Shown: positions 15,717 through 24,171 of the stretch, one piece after another
Numbering within the stretch: the first letter of the stretch is position 1
Layout: the number at the start of each line of letters is the position of its first letter
Assembly: GCF_042408815.1 (NCBI RefSeq)
Contig: NZ_JBHOQR010000011.1
Span: forward strand, 1 to 27,867
Length of the DNA: 27,867 nucleotides
Source: Thermoflexus sp042408815
GTDB lineage: Bacteria > Chloroflexota > Anaerolineae > Thermoflexales > Thermoflexaceae
Direction: 5' to 3'
The notes under the pieces: model-generated
Told to the model about the DNA's origin: nothing
Databases searched by the model: none
Seen by the model: only the letters and a program-made list of their open reading frames with translations
Translations under genes and position numbers: made by a program

Positions 15717-16375
15717 GGTCCCATTCGAAGAGGTCCCCGGCCGACCTCCCGATGGCAGCGCTCGCAGGCCGGGATCACGGCTTCCCGAACCGTGAAGAAA
15801 GGCTCTAGGCTCTCTATATGAGAAGGATGGCAATCCACGCAGCCCACCGAAGTCCGAAGGTCCGGGCGGAGCAGGTCCGTGTGGAAGTGGTTCTCGAAGG
15901 TCGGAACAGTCACCGGGTTCGGTTCTCCACGCGGCACACCCCCCCGTTCTGGCTCGCGGATATGGCAGAGCCGGCATCCCGCCTCCGGAAGGAAGGTCAG
16001 GCGGACCGGGTGGCGGGGCGTATCTGGAAGCACGAGCGGCGTGCGGGCCGTATTCCACGCGCCCAGGGCGAGCGCCAGGGCGCGATGGGGAAGAGATTGA
16101 TCCCCCCGATGACATCCCACGCAGGAGATCCCGGCGGCCGCGTGGGCGGCGGCGAGGTCCACGGGCCGCCCTTTCCGGGCCGCCATCGCCCGCCCCACAT
16201 AAGTGGTCTCCGGTCGCAGATGGCAGCCCCCGCAGAAGGGATCGCGCTCCTCCCAGTGGGAGACCGTCCAAGCGGTCCCCAAGACGGCGAGGAGGAGGGC
16301 TACGAGGATCGCGCCGAGGAGCCCAGCTCCTCGCCCAAGGCCCATCCATCCGGCCGGGAGGGGGAGCGGTTTCAT
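15713..16375 (-). CDS. Membrane-anchored pentaheme cytochrome c (NapC/NirT-like)
   Basis: A 220-aa protein with one N-terminal membrane helix (about residues 17-38) that can serve as an uncleaved anchor. It has five CxxCH heme-c motifs at 48-52, 85-89, 134-138, 179-183 and 204-208, placed outside the membrane. The spacing resembles the NapC/NirT/NrfH quinol-oxidising cytochromes, which usually hold four hemes, but with one additional motif. A role in electron transfer from quinol to a periplasmic/extracellular partner is inferred. No reductase is adjacent. It lies 55 bases after lgt and overlaps the glycosyltransferase start by four bases. The ATG at 16375 has only a weak ribosome site; an ATG ten codons later would shorten the N-terminus but keep the helix. 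Confidence 0.85.
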   Translation of the reverse strand: MKPLPLPAGWMGLGRGAGLLGAILVALLLAVLGTAWTVSHWEERDPFCGGCHLRPETTYVGRAMAARKGRPVDLAAAHAAAGISCVGCHRGDQSLPHRALALALGAWNTARTPLVLPDTPRHPVRLTFLPEAGCRLCHIREPERGGVPRGEPNPVTVPTFENHFHTDLLRPDLRTSVGCVDCHPSHIESLEPFFTVREAVIPACERCHREVGRGPLRMGP

Positions 16376-16430
16376 GTTCCACCGCCGAGACGAGGCTGGG
16401 GGCTGCGCACCGCCGGGCCCCGAGGAGGGC

Positions 16431-17282
16431 TCAGGCTTCGGACATCCCGGTGGGGGTCTTCGTCCCAGGGAGCCGCCCCGGAAGCCGGTTTCGGATCAAG
16501 AGGGCCAGCCCCACCGCGAGGGCGATCAGGGAGAAGACCTGAGCCGCAGCGATGTTCCCTAGCTTCCAGGCGTCCGGCCGCAGGTTCTCAATCCAGAGAC
16601 GGCCCACCGGATACCAGACCAGATAAAGGGCGAACAGATCTCCATCCCGAAGGCGGTGCCCCAGCCGCCGGCTTATGTTGAACAGGATGAGGAACCCGAT
16701 GGTGTTCCACAGCGACTCATAGAGGAACACCGGATGGAAGCGCGTCTCCGGCGGCAGGGTCAAATGCTGGGGCAATCGGCGCTCCAGGGCGATGGGAATC
16801 CCCCAGGGCAGCGTAGTGGGCGGGCCGTAGAGCTCCTGATTAAAGAAGTTCCCCCAGCGGCCGATGGCCTGCCCTACCAGGATCGAGGGCGCCACGATGT
16901 CCAGCCAACGCCAGATGGCCAGCCGGTGGCGGTAAGCGTAAAGGAAGAAGCCGATCAATCCCCCGATAAGGGCCCCATAAATGGCCAGCCCCCCTTCCCA
17001 GATGTAAAGGATCTTGATCGGGTTCTCCCGGTAATAGGACCATCCGACGGCGCCCTCGGGGTTGGAGAACACATGGTAAAGGCGGGCGCCGATCAGACCC
17101 AGGAGGAAGACGACCAGCAGGCCATCCCACACATGATCGGGATTCTCCCCACGCCGGCGGGCCTCCGCGGCGGCTAGCCATGCGCCAAGCAGGATCCCGA
17201 TCATCAGCAGGAGACCATAAGCCCGGAGGGCGAAGTTGCCCACACAGAGGATCGCTCCCGTGGTTCCTGGCGGACAGAACAT
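16431..17282 (-). CDS. lgt: Phosphatidylglycerol-prolipoprotein diacylglyceryl transferase
   Basis: It transfers diacylglycerol from phosphatidylglycerol to the lipobox cysteine of prolipoproteins, the first step of lipoprotein maturation in the cytoplasmic membrane. It has 283 aa with about seven hydrophobic helices. The Lgt signature GQAIGRWGNFFNQELYG, the IWEGGLAIYGALIGG segment and HPVFLYESLWN are intact. GGGGAGGT lies four bases before the ATG at 17282. It leads a minus-strand group with the cytochrome and glycosyltransferase. The last 20 residues are polar and Thr/Pro/Gly-containing, beyond the core. Confidence 0.95.
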   Translation of the reverse strand: MFCPPGTTGAILCVGNFALRAYGLLLMIGILLGAWLAAAEARRRGENPDHVWDGLLVVFLLGLIGARLYHVFSNPEGAVGWSYYRENPIKILYIWEGGLAIYGALIGGLIGFFLYAYRHRLAIWRWLDIVAPSILVGQAIGRWGNFFNQELYGPPTTLPWGIPIALERRLPQHLTLPPETRFHPVFLYESLWNTIGFLILFNISRRLGHRLRDGDLFALYLVWYPVGRLWIENLRPDAWKLGNIAAAQVFSLIALAVGLALLIRNRLPGRLPGTKTPTGMSEA

Positions 17283-17323
17283 AGGGACCTCCCCGCATGC
17301 GTCGGATCGACTGCATCTCCCCC

Positions 17324-17329
17324 ATTATA
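17324..17329 (-). promoter_or_regulatory. -10 box of the lgt promoter
   Basis: On the minus strand a perfect TATAAT lies at 17329-17324, placing the start near 17317 and giving a leader of about 35 bases before lgt. No recognisable -35 hexamer is found at 16-18 bases. The remainder of the 17283-17528 divergent gap shows only a lone TAAAAT at 17459-17464 on the plus strand, which might serve the zinc-ribbon gene. Confidence 0.5.
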
Positions 17330-17528
17330 GCCTCAGCCTCTCCGATCGCCGGGGAGCGCCATCCCTATTTTCGAGCGCCGATCTCCCGCTGCTACCGGAG
17401 CCTTCGGGTGGAAGGAAGGTCGAAAGGATCGCCAGGAGCTGGCCGGAAGGGTTCGGGCTAAAATAGGCGTAAGACGGACGTTGTCCGATCGGATATCGCC
17501 CTTTTTTCAGATCCATCGGGAGGCCTCC

Positions 17529-17918
17529 ATGTTGCGCACCCGATGTCCGTATTGTGGTCGGCCCTTCTCCATCTCCCGGGAGGAGGCGGGGGCGATCCTG
17601 GCCCAGGCGCTGGCAGCGAACGCCCGCTACGGCACCCGCGACTGCCCCTTCTGCCGCCGTATGGTCAAGATCGGGCTGATGGAACTCCGCCGGGCCGCAC
17701 CGGTTCCGGTCGAAGCCCCTGTCGGAGCGGAGGTAGGCTCGGAAGCCCCAGCCCCCTCCCCCGCGCCGGCTCCCCGAGGGGAGACCATGGAGGAACCCGG
17801 AGCTCTGGAACCGGTCGCTCCCTCGACCGGGGAGACTCCAGCCCTGGAGGGATCGATCGAACCCTCCGGCCGGCAGCGTGGAAAGCGGACGAAAAGGGGG
17901 AAAGCGAAGGCCAGGTGA
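17529..17918 (+). CDS. Small zinc-ribbon protein with a disordered tail
   Basis: A 129-aa protein that I cannot place in a named family. The N-terminus holds two CxxC knuckles, C6PYC9 and C39PFC42, which should form a zinc ribbon of about 45 residues. After this comes a Pro/Ala/Glu-rich low-complexity stretch (about 55-112) and a strongly basic tail (RQRGKRTKRGKAKAR, 115-129). GGGAGG (17518-17523) supports the ATG at 17529; the frame is open back to a TTG at 17481. It is divergent from lgt and 74 bases upstream of the aldolase gene, perhaps co-transcribed with it. A zinc ribbon plus basic tail suggests nucleic acid or ribosome contact, but that is a guess. Confidence 0.7.
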   Translation: MLRTRCPYCGRPFSISREEAGAILAQALAANARYGTRDCPFCRRMVKIGLMELRRAAPVPVEAPVGAEVGSEAPAPSPAPAPRGETMEEPGALEPVAPSTGETPALEGSIEPSGRQRGKRTKRGKAKAR

Positions 17919-17992
17919 TATGCCCATATCCGCACCCGAGGAAGCAGCCAGAGAGCCTGCGTCGATGATCCCGATCCGAAGGAGGCGAGCGA

Positions 17993-19405
17993 ATGCGCGA
18001 GATGCGAAGTCTGCTCCAGCATCCAGGGTGGAGCGAGGCCATGGCCCTGAAGGGCGACCGGGTGGAAGTGCGGGATCCCGCCTGGATCCGGCAGGAGGGG
18101 ATCGACATCCTGGTCCGCCAGGCCGTCTTCGGAAGCCCGGCGGAGAAAGCGGAGGCCCGTCGATGGATCTTCCGCATCGGCGAGGCGCTGGGGATCATGC
18201 CAGCATCCATCCATACGCTTTACGCCGCCCGGGGTCGGGGCGAGGTCCCTCCCCATTTCACCGTGCCCGCCATGAATCTACGAGGGATGACCTATGAGAT
18301 GGCCCGGGCCGCCTTCCGGGCCGCCCTCCGCCTGGATGCCGGAGCCCTCATTTTCGAGATCGCCCGCAGCGAAATCCATTACACCGATCAACGGCCGGAG
18401 GAATACGCCGCCGTGATCGCCGCCGCAGCCATTAAGGAAGGGTTCCACGGGCCGCTCTTCCTCCAGGGCGACCACTTCCAGGTCTCCGCAAAGGCTTACG
18501 CCAAAGACCCCGAGGGGGAACTCCAGGCCGTGCGGGATCTCACCGCGGAGGCAGTCGCGGCCGGTTTCTTCAATATCGATATCGACACTTCCACGCTGGT
18601 GGATCTCTCGAAGCCCACGCTGGATGAACAGCAGCGGCTGAATTACACCCTGTGCGCCGAGCTGACCCGCTATATCCGCTCCATCGAACCGCCCGGTGTT
18701 ACGATCTCCGTGGGCGGGGAGATCGGGGAAGTGGGGGGGAAGAACAGCACCGTGGAAGAGCTGCGGGCCTTCATGGACGGCTACCGCCGGCATCTGGGAG
18801 ATGCGGTGGGGATCAGCAAGATCAGCGTGCAGACGGGCACCACCCACGGTGGGGTGGTGCTGCCGGACGGGCGGCTGGCCCAGGTGGCCATCGACTTTGA
18901 GGCGCTCCGGGCCCTTTCCCGAGCAGCGCGTCTGGAATACGGGCTGGCCGGGGCGGTGCAGCATGGGGCCAGCACCCTCCCGGAGGAAGCTTTCCACAAG
19001 TTCGTGGAATGCGAGGCCTGCGAAGTCCATCTGGCCACCGGCTTCCAGAACTTGGTCTTCGATCTGCTGCCCGCGGCCTTCCGGGAGGAGATCTACGCCT
19101 ACCTGCGGGCGCATCACGCGGATGAGTGGAAGCCCGGGGAGACCGAGGAGCAGTTCTATTACAAGGCCCGCAAACGGGCATGGGGGCCGTTCAAACAAGC
19201 GTTCTGGGAGCTGCCCGAGGAAGTCCGGGGTCCGATCCGTGAGGCCCTTGAAACCCGTTTCGCGTTGCTTTTTGAGCGGCTGGCGGTGGCCGGCACGCGG
19301 GAGCTGGTCGCCCAATGGGTGCGAGCCGTTCCCTTCCCCCGGGCCATGCCGGCAACCCCAGGGCCCCGCCCCTCTCACGAGGAAGTAGAAGGCCTGGCGG
19401 ATTAA
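17993..19405 (+). CDS. Large class II (zinc) aldolase-like enzyme, putative fructose-bisphosphate aldolase
   Basis: A TIM-barrel protein of 470 aa that carries the class II aldolase active-site pattern in order: D160-H161 (LQGDHFQ), NIDIDTST at 194-201, GGEIGEVGGKNS from 241 with E243, H285 in TGTTHGG, and H324 in QHGAST. These match the catalytic Asp and the zinc histidines of fructose/tagatose-bisphosphate aldolases. The barrel is framed by about 85 extra N-terminal residues and about 110 extra C-terminal residues, far beyond the usual 280-360 aa. AAGGAGG (17979-17985) fixes the ATG. Fructose 1,6-bisphosphate is the likely substrate, but another sugar phosphate cannot be excluded. The end of the gene is followed by a hairpin at 19424-19448. 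Confidence 0.8.
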   Translation: MREMRSLLQHPGWSEAMALKGDRVEVRDPAWIRQEGIDILVRQAVFGSPAEKAEARRWIFRIGEALGIMPASIHTLYAARGRGEVPPHFTVPAMNLRGMTYEMARAAFRAALRLDAGALIFEIARSEIHYTDQRPEEYAAVIAAAAIKEGFHGPLFLQGDHFQVSAKAYAKDPEGELQAVRDLTAEAVAAGFFNIDIDTSTLVDLSKPTLDEQQRLNYTLCAELTRYIRSIEPPGVTISVGGEIGEVGGKNSTVEELRAFMDGYRRHLGDAVGISKISVQTGTTHGGVVLPDGRLAQVAIDFEALRALSRAARLEYGLAGAVQHGASTLPEEAFHKFVECEACEVHLATGFQNLVFDLLPAAFREEIYAYLRAHHADEWKPGETEEQFYYKARKRAWGPFKQAFWELPEEVRGPIREALETRFALLFERLAVAGTRELVAQWVRAVPFPRAMPATPGPRPSHEEVEGLAD

Positions 19406-19423
19406 CCGGGTTTCAGGGCAATG

Positions 19424-19448
19424 GGGTGGGCAGCTTTGCTGCCCACCC
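19424..19448. terminator. Hairpin between convergent genes
   Basis: An 11-bp perfect stem (19424-19434 with 19438-19448, core GGTGGGCAGC) has a TTT loop. It lies between the convergent aldolase and EamA genes. Neither strand has a T-run right after it, so it would be a weak or Rho-assisted terminator for both directions, or a 3'-end stabiliser. Confidence 0.5.
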
Positions 19449-19459
19449 GCTCCCCCTCT

Positions 19460-20392
19460 CTAGCGACCGGCGCGAGCAGCCCACAGGCCGGCGCCGATGA
19501 TCAGAGCCCCCCCGAGGAAACGGGAGAGCCCCAGCGGTTCCCCCAGCAGGAAGTGTCCTAACAGCGCCCCATAGATCGGAAGGGTGTTGTAGAACATCAT
19601 GGCACCGCCGGGGCCCAGACGGCGCACCCCTTCGTTCCAGGCGAGAAAGCCCAGCACCGTCGGGGCGATCCCGATATAGAGCACGGCCAGCGCGACCTCC
19701 GGGCGCCAGCGGAGCGGGAGGGAGAGCTGCTCCACCAACGCGGCGGGGATTAAGAGCGGCAGAGCCAGGGCCATCGACATAGCGGTGGTGGAGATCGCAG
19801 AGCGCCGGGCCATCACCTTCCGCCCCAGCACCGAGTAGATCCCCCACAGCGTGAGCGCCATCAGCACCAGCAGATCCCCGAGATAGCTATGGAAGGTTCC
19901 CCAGAACGTCCCTTCGCCGTTGGAGATCACCATGATCACCCCGAGAAGCCCCAAAAGGGCAGCCGCCAGCTGGCGGGGAGTCAGGGGCTCCCGGATGAGG
20001 AGGGCGGCGAGAAGGCCGGTGATCAGCGGGCCCAGGCCGTTGATCAGGGTGGCGTTCACCGCTGTGGTGTAACGCAGCCCCCAGTAGAGCGTAGGGGCGA
20101 AAAGCGCCACGCCGGTCAGGGCCATCGCGAGAAGAAGGGGGGCATCCGCGCCCGGGCGTCGGTCCTCCAGCGGGCGGGACCGGAGCAGCCAGGCAAAGCA
20201 AAGTGTGGCAATGAGAAACCGAAGGGCCGATAACGTCAGCGGTCCGATGCTCTCCCGCAGCCATCGCGCCAGGGTCATATTGGTGGCCCAGGTGAAGGTG
20301 GCCAGGTTGACCAAGAGCATGCCGATCCAGATCGACTCCCCGGCGCCCAGCGCCCCCCGCTTCCGGGAGATCCAGGCTTTCGCTTGCTCCAT
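19460..20392 (-). CDS. EamA/DMT-family membrane transporter
   Basis: A 310-aa integral membrane protein with two EamA repeats and about ten helices. A short polar N-terminus (about 20 residues) precedes the first helix. The first half contains LRYTTAVNATLINGLGPLITGLLAAL and the second half GGAMMFYNTLPIYGALLGHFLLGEPL, both typical of the family's re-entrant ends. AGGAGG stands close to the ATG at 20392. It points toward the aldolase gene and away from the two-component system, whose kinase ends 101 bases upstream. It is clearly different in sequence from the EamA protein at 13493-14350. The substrate is unknown. Confidence 0.85.
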   Translation of the reverse strand: MEQAKAWISRKRGALGAGESIWIGMLLVNLATFTWATNMTLARWLRESIGPLTLSALRFLIATLCFAWLLRSRPLEDRRPGADAPLLLAMALTGVALFAPTLYWGLRYTTAVNATLINGLGPLITGLLAALLIREPLTPRQLAAALLGLLGVIMVISNGEGTFWGTFHSYLGDLLVLMALTLWGIYSVLGRKVMARRSAISTTAMSMALALPLLIPAALVEQLSLPLRWRPEVALAVLYIGIAPTVLGFLAWNEGVRRLGPGGAMMFYNTLPIYGALLGHFLLGEPLGLSRFLGGALIIGAGLWAARAGR

Positions 20393-20493
20393 CCCCGCCT
20401 CCTATTCAGAAGAGCGGAGCTTCCGTGTGGGGAGCAATCCGCCTGCGTGCCCTCCCCCGAAAAACCTGGCAACCTAAAAAGGATTAGAGGGGT

Positions 20494-21630
20494 TCAGACC
20501 CCTTCCGAAACCGCAGGCAGGGTGAACACCAAGCGGGCGCCCCGCCCGGGCTCGCTGAAGGCCTGAATGCGGCCGCCGTGGGCCTCCACCGCGTGGCGGG
20601 CGATGGCCAGCCCGAGGCCGCTGCCGCCCCCTCCCCGATGGCGGTCCCGGCGATAGAAGCGCTCGAAGATCCGGGGGAGATCCTCCGGCGGGATCCCGGG
20701 CCCGGTATCCGACACCTCAATCGCCACCCATTCCCCATCCGACCAGGCCCGCACCCGCACCTCGCCCCCGGGTGGCGTGAACCGGATGGCATTGTCTAAG
20801 AGATTCCCCAGCGCCCGTCCCGCCCATTCTGGATCCGCCCACACCCACAGGCCTTCGGGAAGGTCCAGTTGAATCGTTAAGCCCTTGGCCTGCCATAAGG
20901 GAGCGAACCGCTCGATCCAGCTCTGCACCCAGGGGCGGATCTCCAGGGCTTCATATGCCAGAGGCCATTCCCCTGCCTCCAGACGGGCCAGATCCAGCAA
21001 CGTGTTGACCAGGCGGATCAGCCGGTCCAGCTCCCCGATCAGGCGCTCCCAGGAGGCCGGAAGAGGATCCGCCGGCTTCAGCTCGTCCAGCAACAGACGG
21101 ATCGTGGCGAGGGGCGTTCGCAGGTCATGGGCGACATTGGCCGTGAGCTCCCGCCGCGCCCGTTCCGCTTCCCGCTGGCGGGTGATATCGATCAGCGCCA
21201 GCCCCCAGCCCTCGGACCACGCCCAGCTGGTGCCCAGCCACCAGCGATCCCTCCACCGGATCTCGGCGGTCCCCGTCGCGTTCAGGAGCGTCTCCAGATC
21301 GGGGGAGGGGATCGCTTCCAGCAGGGCGCGGCCCGGCCGAGCGTTCAGCTGCTCCATCGCCGGACGGTTCGCCCATAGGATCCGCTGGTCCTGATCGAGC
21401 AGAAGGAGCGCCTCCACCCCGCCTGGCTTTAACCCTTCCAGCCAGGACGCTATGCGATCGCGCTCGGCGGCCAGCGCCCGCCGCGTTCGTTGCGCTTCCC
21501 GGACCGCCTCTTCCAGCTGGCGCTGCCGGCGATGGAGGACAAGCAAACCGGCCAGCGCCCCCAGCAGGAGGATCCCTATGAGAAGTGTAATCCCGATCAT
21601 CATCGCGAAGCCATTCATCAAGGAGAACAA
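20494..21630 (-). CDS. Sensor histidine kinase (PhoR-like, PAS-HisKA-HATPase)
   Basis: A 378-aa membrane kinase paired with the regulator upstream. One N-terminal membrane helix (about 9-32) leads straight into a coiled segment (33-65) with no large extracellular sensor. A PAS-like domain (about 68-150, LLLLDQDQRILWANRPA) follows. The dimerisation box has the phospho-acceptor H168 in ANVAHDLRTPL. The ATPase domain shows the N box (N280), DTGPGI (308-313) and GSGLGL (336-341). The start is uncertain: TTG at 21630 or ATG at 21618, neither with a good ribosome site, so it may depend on translation of the regulator gene 39 bases upstream. The architecture resembles PhoR, but the signal cannot be inferred. 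Confidence 0.9.
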   Translation of the reverse strand: MFSLMNGFAMMIGITLLIGILLLGALAGLLVLHRRQRQLEEAVREAQRTRRALAAERDRIASWLEGLKPGGVEALLLLDQDQRILWANRPAMEQLNARPGRALLEAIPSPDLETLLNATGTAEIRWRDRWWLGTSWAWSEGWGLALIDITRQREAERARRELTANVAHDLRTPLATIRLLLDELKPADPLPASWERLIGELDRLIRLVNTLLDLARLEAGEWPLAYEALEIRPWVQSWIERFAPLWQAKGLTIQLDLPEGLWVWADPEWAGRALGNLLDNAIRFTPPGGEVRVRAWSDGEWVAIEVSDTGPGIPPEDLPRIFERFYRRDRHRGGGGSGLGLAIARHAVEAHGGRIQAFSEPGRGARLVFTLPAVSEGV

Positions 21631-21669
21631 GGCAAGCGGTTCTGGCCGCCTGCCCCTCCTCCCGCCGGA

Positions 21670-22338
21670 TCAACCTTCAAAGCGATAACCGATCCCTCGC
21701 ACCGTGACGATCCGCCGGGGATGGGCGGGGTCTTCCTCGATCTTCTCCCGAAGCCAGCGGATATGGGTATCCACCGTTCGGGTATCCACCGGGTGTTCCA
21801 CCCCCCAGACCCGTTCGAGCAGGAAGGCGCGGCTTAGAACACGGCCGCGGTTCTGAATCAGAGTGGCCAGGAGGTCGAACTCCTTGAGGGTGAGGCGGAG
21901 CTCCTGGCCGCCCTTATACGCCTTGCGGGCCAGCAGATCCAGAGTCAGATCCCCCGCCGTCAGCGTCGTCGCTGGGCGACCCCGAACCCGACGCAGAAGA
22001 GCCCGGACGCGAGCGATCAGCTCCCCGACGTGGAAGGGCTTCACCACATAATCGTCGGCCCCTACCTCCAGCCCGATGATCCGATCCACTGGCCCGCTGC
22101 GCGCTGTGAGCATCAGGATGGGGACATCGCTTTCCCGTCGGAGGATCCGGCAGACCGAAAGGCCATCCAGCGTGGGCAGCATGAGGTCGAGAATGATCAG
22201 ATCGGGCTGGAGCGCGCGGGCCAGCTCCAGCGCCTCCCCGCCATCCCCGGTGGCGATCACCTCAAAACCCTCCCGCCGAAGCTGATCCGCCAGGGTCTCC
22301 TGCAACGACGGATCGTCCTCCACCAGCAACAGACGCAT
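21670..22338 (-). CDS. OmpR/PhoB-family response regulator
   Basis: A 222-aa transcription factor. The receiver domain (1-115) has the acidic pair D8/D9, phospho-acceptor D51, T78 and K100. The winged-helix DNA-binding domain (about 125-220) contains LTLKEFDLLATLIQNRGRVLSR and the recognition-helix region DTRTVDTHIRWLREK, ending RGIGYRFEG. The ATG at 22338 starts the family N-terminus (MRLLLVEDD); the frame is open 30 codons further back but those residues are Arg-rich filler. It is followed by the kinase and preceded on the same strand by the ABC permease gene after 114 bases. Targets are unknown; the neighbouring permease is one candidate. Confidence 0.93.
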   Translation of the reverse strand: MRLLLVEDDPSLQETLADQLRREGFEVIATGDGGEALELARALQPDLIILDLMLPTLDGLSVCRILRRESDVPILMLTARSGPVDRIIGLEVGADDYVVKPFHVGELIARVRALLRRVRGRPATTLTAGDLTLDLLARKAYKGGQELRLTLKEFDLLATLIQNRGRVLSRAFLLERVWGVEHPVDTRTVDTHIRWLREKIEEDPAHPRRIVTVRGIGYRFEG

Positions 22339-22452
22339 GCTCGCCTCGCTCTCCGGCTCCCACCGCTTCCCCTCCCGTCTTGGAGAGCGGCGGGTTTCCC
22401 GTTGATATGGCGACCTTATCGATCGCATAATTTACTTCGGAGGCGCCCCACG

Positions 22453-24171
22453 TCAATCGAACCGGAAGCGCTCCGAGGCCAGCGCATACAGACGCCGCCA
22501 GACCACGCGGTTGAAAGCGACGACGGTCAGGATCATCATCAGCGTGGCGGCCAGCAGCATGGGGTAGTCTCCACGCCCAGTCGCCTGGGCGATCAGCGCC
22601 CCCAGCCCCAGTGTGGCATGGGCCTGCCCGGCGAACTCCACATACTCCGCCACGATCGTCGCGTTCCAGGCCCCCCCACCGGCCGTGATTAAGCCGGTGA
22701 CGAGATAGGGAAAAACGGCTGGCAGGATCAGCACCCGCCAGCGTTCCAGACCCCGAATCCCTAGGATCTCCGTGGTGAAGATCAGATCCCGCGGGATCGC
22801 AGAGGCACCCGCAATGATATTGAAGAGGAGATACCACTGCGTCCCCATCAGCATAAGGGCAACCGCGGCCAGCTCGAGGCCCATCGGGAGGCGGAGCAGG
22901 AAGAGCAGGATCACCGGGAACAGAGCGGTTGCCGGAATGGAGGCGACAACCTGGATGAGAGGTTGAACCCGTGCCGCCAGCGATCGATTCATCCCAATGG
23001 CCACCCCCAGAGGAACCGTCCAGGCCATAGCGATCAGCTGAGCGAGGAGGACGCGAGCCATCGAGGAAAGAGTGGCAAGCCCAAGCAGAGGCAGGATGGA
23101 CAGCGGAAGAGCGCTCAGGAGACGGAGCGCCGCATGGACCCCATAGGCGAATCCGAGGCTGGCGATGGTTACCAGCGGGATCAGGAAAACCCAGGCCGGG
23201 ATCGGGTTCAGCGCCGGACGGGCAACAAGCCGCGCGCTCCAGCATCCCAGCACGGCATCCACCCGTTCCAGCAAAGGGTTCCAGATCCGCTCGATGAACC
23301 ACTCGGACACGGTGGCCCGCTGCCACAGGTCGTAAAGCCAGGAGGAGGCAGCCTCGTCGCTCTCCACCATTTCCAGCCGGAATTTATCCGCCCAAGCCAG
23401 CAAGGGGCGCCAGAGCAACTGATCCATCCCCACAATGATCCCCACCAGGGTCACCAGCCCCCAGGCCAGAGCTTGCAGATCCCCCTGCTCCGCAGCGAAT
23501 TGAAGATAAGTTCCCAAACCGATCAATCGGAAGTCCCGGGCGCCCACAGTGAAGGTCTCGGCCGCCATCAGGAAGAACCAGCCCCCGGCCCAGCTCATCA
23601 TGCTGTTCCAGATCAAAGCAATGGCCGCGTGGGGAAGCTCCAGGTGCCGGAAACGCAACCAGGGGTTCAGCCGGAAGATCTGGGCGGCCTCCCGGAGATC
23701 GGCCGGGATGGTGATCATGGACTGATAGAAGCTGAAGGTCAGGTTCCAGACCTGGCTGGTGAAAATCAGGACGATGGAAGCCAGCTCGACGGCGACATCC
23801 TCGGGCAGGATCGCGGTGAGGGAGAGGGCGACCACCGGCAGGAACGAGAGAATGGGAACAGATTGTAGGACGTCCAGCACCGGGAGGATCACGGCTCCTG
23901 CCCAGCGTTGTGTGGCCGCCACATATCCAACGATGAGCGAAAACAGGAGGGATAGCGCGTAGGCAGCCGCCATGCGCAAAAGCGAGCGAACGGCATAATA
24001 GGGAAGGACCTGCGGGGACAACCGGATCACAGGCCCGGAGATGGCCGCCGGGGCTCGAAGGGCTAGGGTCATCCCCAGCACCAGCACAGCAATCAGCAGC
24101 AGTAGAATCCCGATGTCTGCCCCGCTCAGGGCCACACGGATCGGGATGAATGCCCCGAAGAAGCGCCGCAT
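22453..24171 (-). CDS. ABC transporter permease, two fused BPD domains (NitT/TauT-like)
   Basis: A 572-aa membrane protein holding two binding-protein-dependent permease domains in one chain. Each half carries an EAA loop for the ATPase: IPADLREAAQIFRLNPWLRF at about 155-174 and IPRDLIFTTEILGIRGLERW at about 459-478. Between them is a hydrophilic linker (about 255-320). The halves resemble SsuC/TauC/NrtB-type permeases for sulfonates, nitrate/bicarbonate or metals. GGGGAG is 9 bases before the ATG. No ATPase or solute-binding protein gene lies within the window; upstream on the same strand is only the gap to secD, so the partners must be elsewhere. The substrate cannot be assigned. Confidence 0.88.
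   Translation of the reverse strand: MRRFFGAFIPIRVALSGADIGILLLLIAVLVLGMTLALRAPAAISGPVIRLSPQVLPYYAVRSLLRMAAAYALSLLFSLIVGYVAATQRWAGAVILPVLDVLQSVPILSFLPVVALSLTAILPEDVAVELASIVLIFTSQVWNLTFSFYQSMITIPADLREAAQIFRLNPWLRFRHLELPHAAIALIWNSMMSWAGGWFFLMAAETFTVGARDFRLIGLGTYLQFAAEQGDLQALAWGLVTLVGIIVGMDQLLWRPLLAWADKFRLEMVESDEAASSWLYDLWQRATVSEWFIERIWNPLLERVDAVLGCWSARLVARPALNPIPAWVFLIPLVTIASLGFAYGVHAALRLLSALPLSILPLLGLATLSSMARVLLAQLIAMAWTVPLGVAIGMNRSLAARVQPLIQVVASIPATALFPVILLFLLRLPMGLELAAVALMLMGTQWYLLFNIIAGASAIPRDLIFTTEILGIRGLERWRVLILPAVFPYLVTGLITAGGGAWNATIVAEYVEFAGQAHATLGLGALIAQATGRGDYPMLLAATLMMILTVVAFNRVVWRRLYALASERFRFD

Noticed and set aside
15717..16382. Fusion of the glycosyltransferase with about 222 upstream residues
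   Set aside because: The extra residues are Arg/Pro/Gly-rich and lie opposite-phase to the cytochrome frame, which carries five intact CxxCH motifs. The glycosyltransferase family N-terminus begins at 15716.
20470..20500. Possible terminator after the histidine kinase (5-bp stem followed by CCTTTTT on the minus strand)
   Set aside because: The stem overlaps the stop codon, is very short and is separated from the T-run by seven bases.
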